Shown: positions 6,662-8,348 of the stretch, in pieces
How the letters are laid out: every line of letters begins with the position of its first letter
Numbering within the stretch: position 1 is the first letter of the stretch
Assembly (NCBI GenBank): GCA_019308655.1
Contig: JAFDHS010000033.1
Location: 1-8,348, forward strand
Length of the DNA: 8,348 bases
Reading direction: 5' to 3'
DNA from: Deltaproteobacteria bacterium
Lineage (GTDB): Bacteria; Desulfobacterota; Desulfobacteria; Desulfobacterales; JAFDHS01
Position numbers and translations under genes: made by a program
Notes under the pieces: generated by a model
What the model was told of the DNA's origin: nothing
The model's database searches: none
Seen by the model: the letters and a program-made list of their open reading frames with translations, nothing else

Positions 6662-6710
6662 GCGATTACGGTATCTGTTGTTTCAATCTATATAAACAGC
6701 ACGGTGAATT

Positions 6711-7478
6711 ATGCCTCCAAAAACTACATACGCATCAAATAACACATTAAAATTTATTGTTTTTTGTATAATTGTTATTGTTGTGAGTGCAACAGGATTA
6801 AAGTTTTACACCGAAAAAAAATCCCAACCGCTTGTCCCCAAAAGCCCTGAGGCCATAACTGTTCCGGTAAAATCTAAAACTGTTATTGATTATGACAAAC
6901 TGGAAAAAGACCCGGAACTTAAAGACCTTATGCAGAAAAGAAAAGAGGAATACGGAATTCGAAACGGGCTCGATATGATCCTCAACTCTGATGAATCCGT
7001 CAAAATCGGCGATTCAACGGTTTCTATGGAGGAAATTTTAGAAAAAACACGTCTTATCAAGGGTGATTTCATAGAAAAGGACATTAAAGACGGCCGAATG
7101 GCATCAGGCGGTGAAAAACAGAAATACGGTATACATGTCGTTCGCCCCGGCGACAACATATGGAACATACACTTCAGATTATTAAACGACTATTTTGGAT
7201 CCAGAGGCATTTCTCTTTCACCCCTTGCGGATGAAGCGGACATCAAAGGGTATAGCTCCGGTGTGGCAAAGGTTCTGAAATTTTCTGAAAACATGGATTA
7301 CATTTACAATATCAGTAAAGGTGAGTTAGAGGATAATCTTGATCTTATCCAGCCGTTGAGTAAAATAGTCATTTATAATATGAACGAAGTTTTTGCGATG
7401 TTGGATCAGATCAATTATGATAAGATAAGTAATATTCATTTCGATGGTGAAACCCTCTGGATACCCGCCGAACAATAA
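6711..7478 (+). CDS. Single-pass membrane protein with split LysM-like domain, function unknown
   Basis: The 255-residue protein begins with a short hydrophilic stretch and one hydrophobic segment (about 14-30, KFIVFCIIVIVVSATGL) without a signal-peptidase site, so it should be anchored in the inner membrane with its bulk in the periplasm. A charged linker (35-135) follows. Residues 140-157 (YGIHVVRPGDNIWNIHFR) match the opening of a LysM peptidoglycan-binding motif, and the protein ends GETLWIPAEQ, like the closing strand of LysM. About 90 residues separate these halves where LysM normally has about 25, so this is an expanded or divergent LysM. I do not know the protein by name. Its place between rng and yajC suggests envelope work near the Sec machinery (inference). 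The ribosome site is weak (GGTGA three bases before the ATG). No catalytic motif is visible. Confidence 0.75.
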   Translation: MPPKTTYASNNTLKFIVFCIIVIVVSATGLKFYTEKKSQPLVPKSPEAITVPVKSKTVIDYDKLEKDPELKDLMQKRKEEYGIRNGLDMILNSDESVKIGDSTVSMEEILEKTRLIKGDFIEKDIKDGRMASGGEKQKYGIHVVRPGDNIWNIHFRLLNDYFGSRGISLSPLADEADIKGYSSGVAKVLKFSENMDYIYNISKGELEDNLDLIQPLSKIVIYNMNEVFAMLDQINYDKISNIHFDGETLWIPAEQ

Positions 7479-7554
7479 AATAACGGGAGAATTTGTTGAC
7501 AAATAAAAAAACCCGCTTGAAAGCTTTTAATTAATTTAATAAGGAGGTTGTATC

Positions 7555-7881
7555 TTGATTAATATCGCATACGCAATGGGCCAGGGAGGAGCAGAAGGTA
7601 CGCCGGGAGGAGGATTGATAAGCCTCATGCCTCTTATCCTCATGTTTGTAATATTTTATTTTCTGCTTATCAGACCCCAGCAGAAAAAGACAAAAGAGCA
7701 TCGTGAGATGGTCAATAACCTTAAAAAAGGTGACCGGGTAATTACAAGCGGAGGCATCCACGGTCGTATCACCGCATTAGACGATACTACGATGACCTTA
7801 GAAATCGCAGAAAAAGTTCGCATAAAAATTTTACGCAGTAATATATCTGCATTGAGTCAGCATTCTTCAGAGACCCGGTAA
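7555..7881 (+). CDS. yajC: Preprotein translocase accessory subunit YajC
   Basis: YajC is a small inner-membrane protein that associates with SecDF and YidC at the SecYEG translocon. The 108-residue length is normal. A glycine-rich N-terminus leads into one membrane helix (about 21-39), then the family hallmark RPQQKK (40-45) and the conserved cytoplasmic block KKGDRVITSGGIHGRI (57-72). The start is TTG at 7555, supported by an ideal AAGGAGG (7541-7547) with a seven-base spacer; the next in-frame ATG (7576) would lose part of the N-terminus and has no such spacing. It follows the LysM-like gene by 76 bases. secD lies downstream as usual, but 347 bases away rather than close by. Confidence 0.95.
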   Translation: MINIAYAMGQGGAEGTPGGGLISLMPLILMFVIFYFLLIRPQQKKTKEHREMVNNLKKGDRVITSGGIHGRITALDDTTMTLEIAEKVRIKILRSNISALSQHSSETR

Positions 7882-7937
7882 AAAAGCAGATCTTAAATTT
7901 GATACACCTGTAAGTCGTTCATTGAAAGTGATCGGAG

Positions 7938-7994
7938 GTGCCTAAAAGTTGAGTTCACCGTCTGTAATTTTTAGCGTCAGCTCACCTTAGGCAC
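7938..7994. repeat. Interrupted palindrome downstream of yajC
   Basis: GTGCCTAA (7938-7945) is perfectly inverted as TTAGGCAC (7987-7994). After a small internal loop, TGAG (7950-7953) pairs with CTCA (7981-7984), giving a long stem-loop. No T run follows, so it is not a classical terminator. It has the form of a dispersed palindromic repeat or an mRNA-end stabiliser. Confidence 0.55.
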
Positions 7995-8018
7995 TTCAAG
8001 CTTCAGCTGTGTTCATAA

Positions 8019-8036
8019 GGTTATTTTTAAATAGCC
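8019..8036. repeat. Small perfect hairpin followed by a C run
   Basis: GGTTATT (8019-8025) pairs with AATAGCC (8030-8036), with one G-T pair, across a four-base loop. Four further C bases follow. It may be the edge of a larger repeat block; its role is unknown. Confidence 0.35.
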
Positions 8037-8046
8037 CCCCATATTT

Positions 8047-8127
8047 GACGACTTTGTAAAAAGTTTACCTGCCGCGTTGCATTTTATCTTTCGAACGCCT
8101 TTCAATGGATCTTTTTACTTTGCCGTC
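8047..8127. repeat. Imperfect inverted repeat block upstream of secD
   Basis: The 17-base arms GACGACTTTGTAAAAAG (8047-8063) and CTTTTTACTTTGCCGTC (8111-8127) are inverted with 13 matches, and GCGTT/AACGC can pair inside. From memory, arms of this kind resemble dispersed palindromic repeats in Desulfobacterales genomes, but I could not check this. Confidence 0.45.
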
Positions 8128-8228
8128 CCTGTCTCGATTTTTAAAAGGACATCATATCTGAGTTCCCAAAATTTTTGGAAACTGAAATACTGCTAAGGAT
8201 TAAGCCGTTAAACGAAAGGAATAAATCA

Positions 8229-8348
8229 TTGAAGAATCTTTCCTGGAGACTGATTACATGTCTCGTGGTTATAAGTATCGCTGTCATATACCTGCTTCCC
8301 ACAATTAATCCGGCATGGTGGCCCCACAAAAAAATCAATCTCGGCCTT
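8229..8348 (+). CDS. secD: Protein translocase subunit SecD, N-terminal 40 codons (runs off right edge)
   Basis: SecD, with SecF, uses the proton gradient to pull exported proteins out of the SecYEG channel. Only the first 40 codons are present: a short basic lead (MKNLSWR), the first membrane helix (about 8-24), and then INPAWWPHKKINLGL, which is the start of the conserved segment that normally continues into DLQGG just outside the window. The start is TTG at 8229, supported by AAGGA (8216-8220) eight bases upstream. Position after yajC on the same strand supports the call strongly. secF would be expected further right. The unusually long spacer from yajC raises the chance of a separate promoter, though none is clear. 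Confidence 0.88.
   Translation, partial: MKNLSWRLITCLVVISIAVIYLLPTINPAWWPHKKINLGL

Larger units (their letters stand above)
7882..8228. other. Repeat-rich spacer between yajC and secD (347 bases)
   Basis: I find no gene here on either strand; the leftward open frame at the right end is a shadow of secD. The spacer holds three palindromic structures, listed separately, and a short sequence shared with the hslO leader (8159-8187 compared with 4743-4767). I see no convincing promoter, and AAGGA at 8216-8220 is the secD ribosome site. Confidence 0.6.

Noticed and set aside
6649..6677. TTGACA plus TATCTG as a promoter for the LysM-like gene
   Set aside because: The -10 lacks the important final T, and the -35 is part of the hairpin after rng; too weak to list on its own.
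7496..7501. TTGACA upstream of yajC as a -35 box
   Set aside because: No acceptable -10 box occurs 16-18 bases downstream; the nearest AT-rich hexamer is about 24 bases away.
8141..8338. Leftward open frame at the right end
   Set aside because: It overlaps the secD start on the opposite strand and spans repeat sequence; its peptide is not protein-like.
1..8348. CRISPR array, toxin-antitoxin pair, phage or defence system
   Set aside because: No regularly spaced repeats, no small paired genes, and no integrase, transposase or nuclease-effector motif apart from RNase G.

Overview
The window looks like chromosomal DNA from an anaerobic deltaproteobacterium, most likely Desulfobacterota in the Desulfobacterales range. 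This is inferred from gene content and order (an RNase G gene, a LysM-like membrane protein gene, yajC and secD in a row; an HTH domain fused to a PTS IIA domain; a Usp-like protein beside a CLC channel) and from the AT-rich, repeat-rich spacers. No rRNA or other marker is present, so the taxonomy is not proven.

Layout. The window splits into two divergent blocks that start from a 458-base control region (4714-5171). The leftward block reads: hslO (Hsp33 redox chaperone), an HD-domain phosphohydrolase, an HTH-PTS IIA(Ntr) fusion, a CLC chloride channel/transporter with CBS domains, and the start of a universal-stress-like protein that runs off the left edge. The spacing is tight in the first three genes (34 bases, then an ATGA overlap), 91 bases before the CLC gene, and 230 bases before the Usp-like gene because a repeat element sits there. 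The rightward block reads: rng (RNase G), a LysM-like single-pass membrane protein, yajC, and the first 40 codons of secD at the right edge.

How the genes fit together. The leftward block looks like a stress and ion-homeostasis cluster: a redox-activated holdase, a nucleotide-type phosphohydrolase, a phosphorylation-responsive regulator, an anion channel and a Usp-like protein. The grouping is visible; a joint function is inferred. The rightward block joins RNA turnover to protein export, with yajC and secD encoding the accessory SecDF-YajC complex.

Non-coding content. The most notable signal is a pair of related non-coding repeats, a likely MITE family. One intact copy (404-583) has 11-base perfect terminal inverted repeats and a candidate TTA target duplication, and lies between the CLC and Usp-like genes. 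One older, internally deleted copy (4896-5024) lies between the two divergent promoters, with the leftward -35 box inside its decayed end. A second repeat-rich spacer (7882-8228) separates yajC from secD and holds three palindromic structures. I see no CRISPR array, tRNA, rRNA, transposase or defence system.
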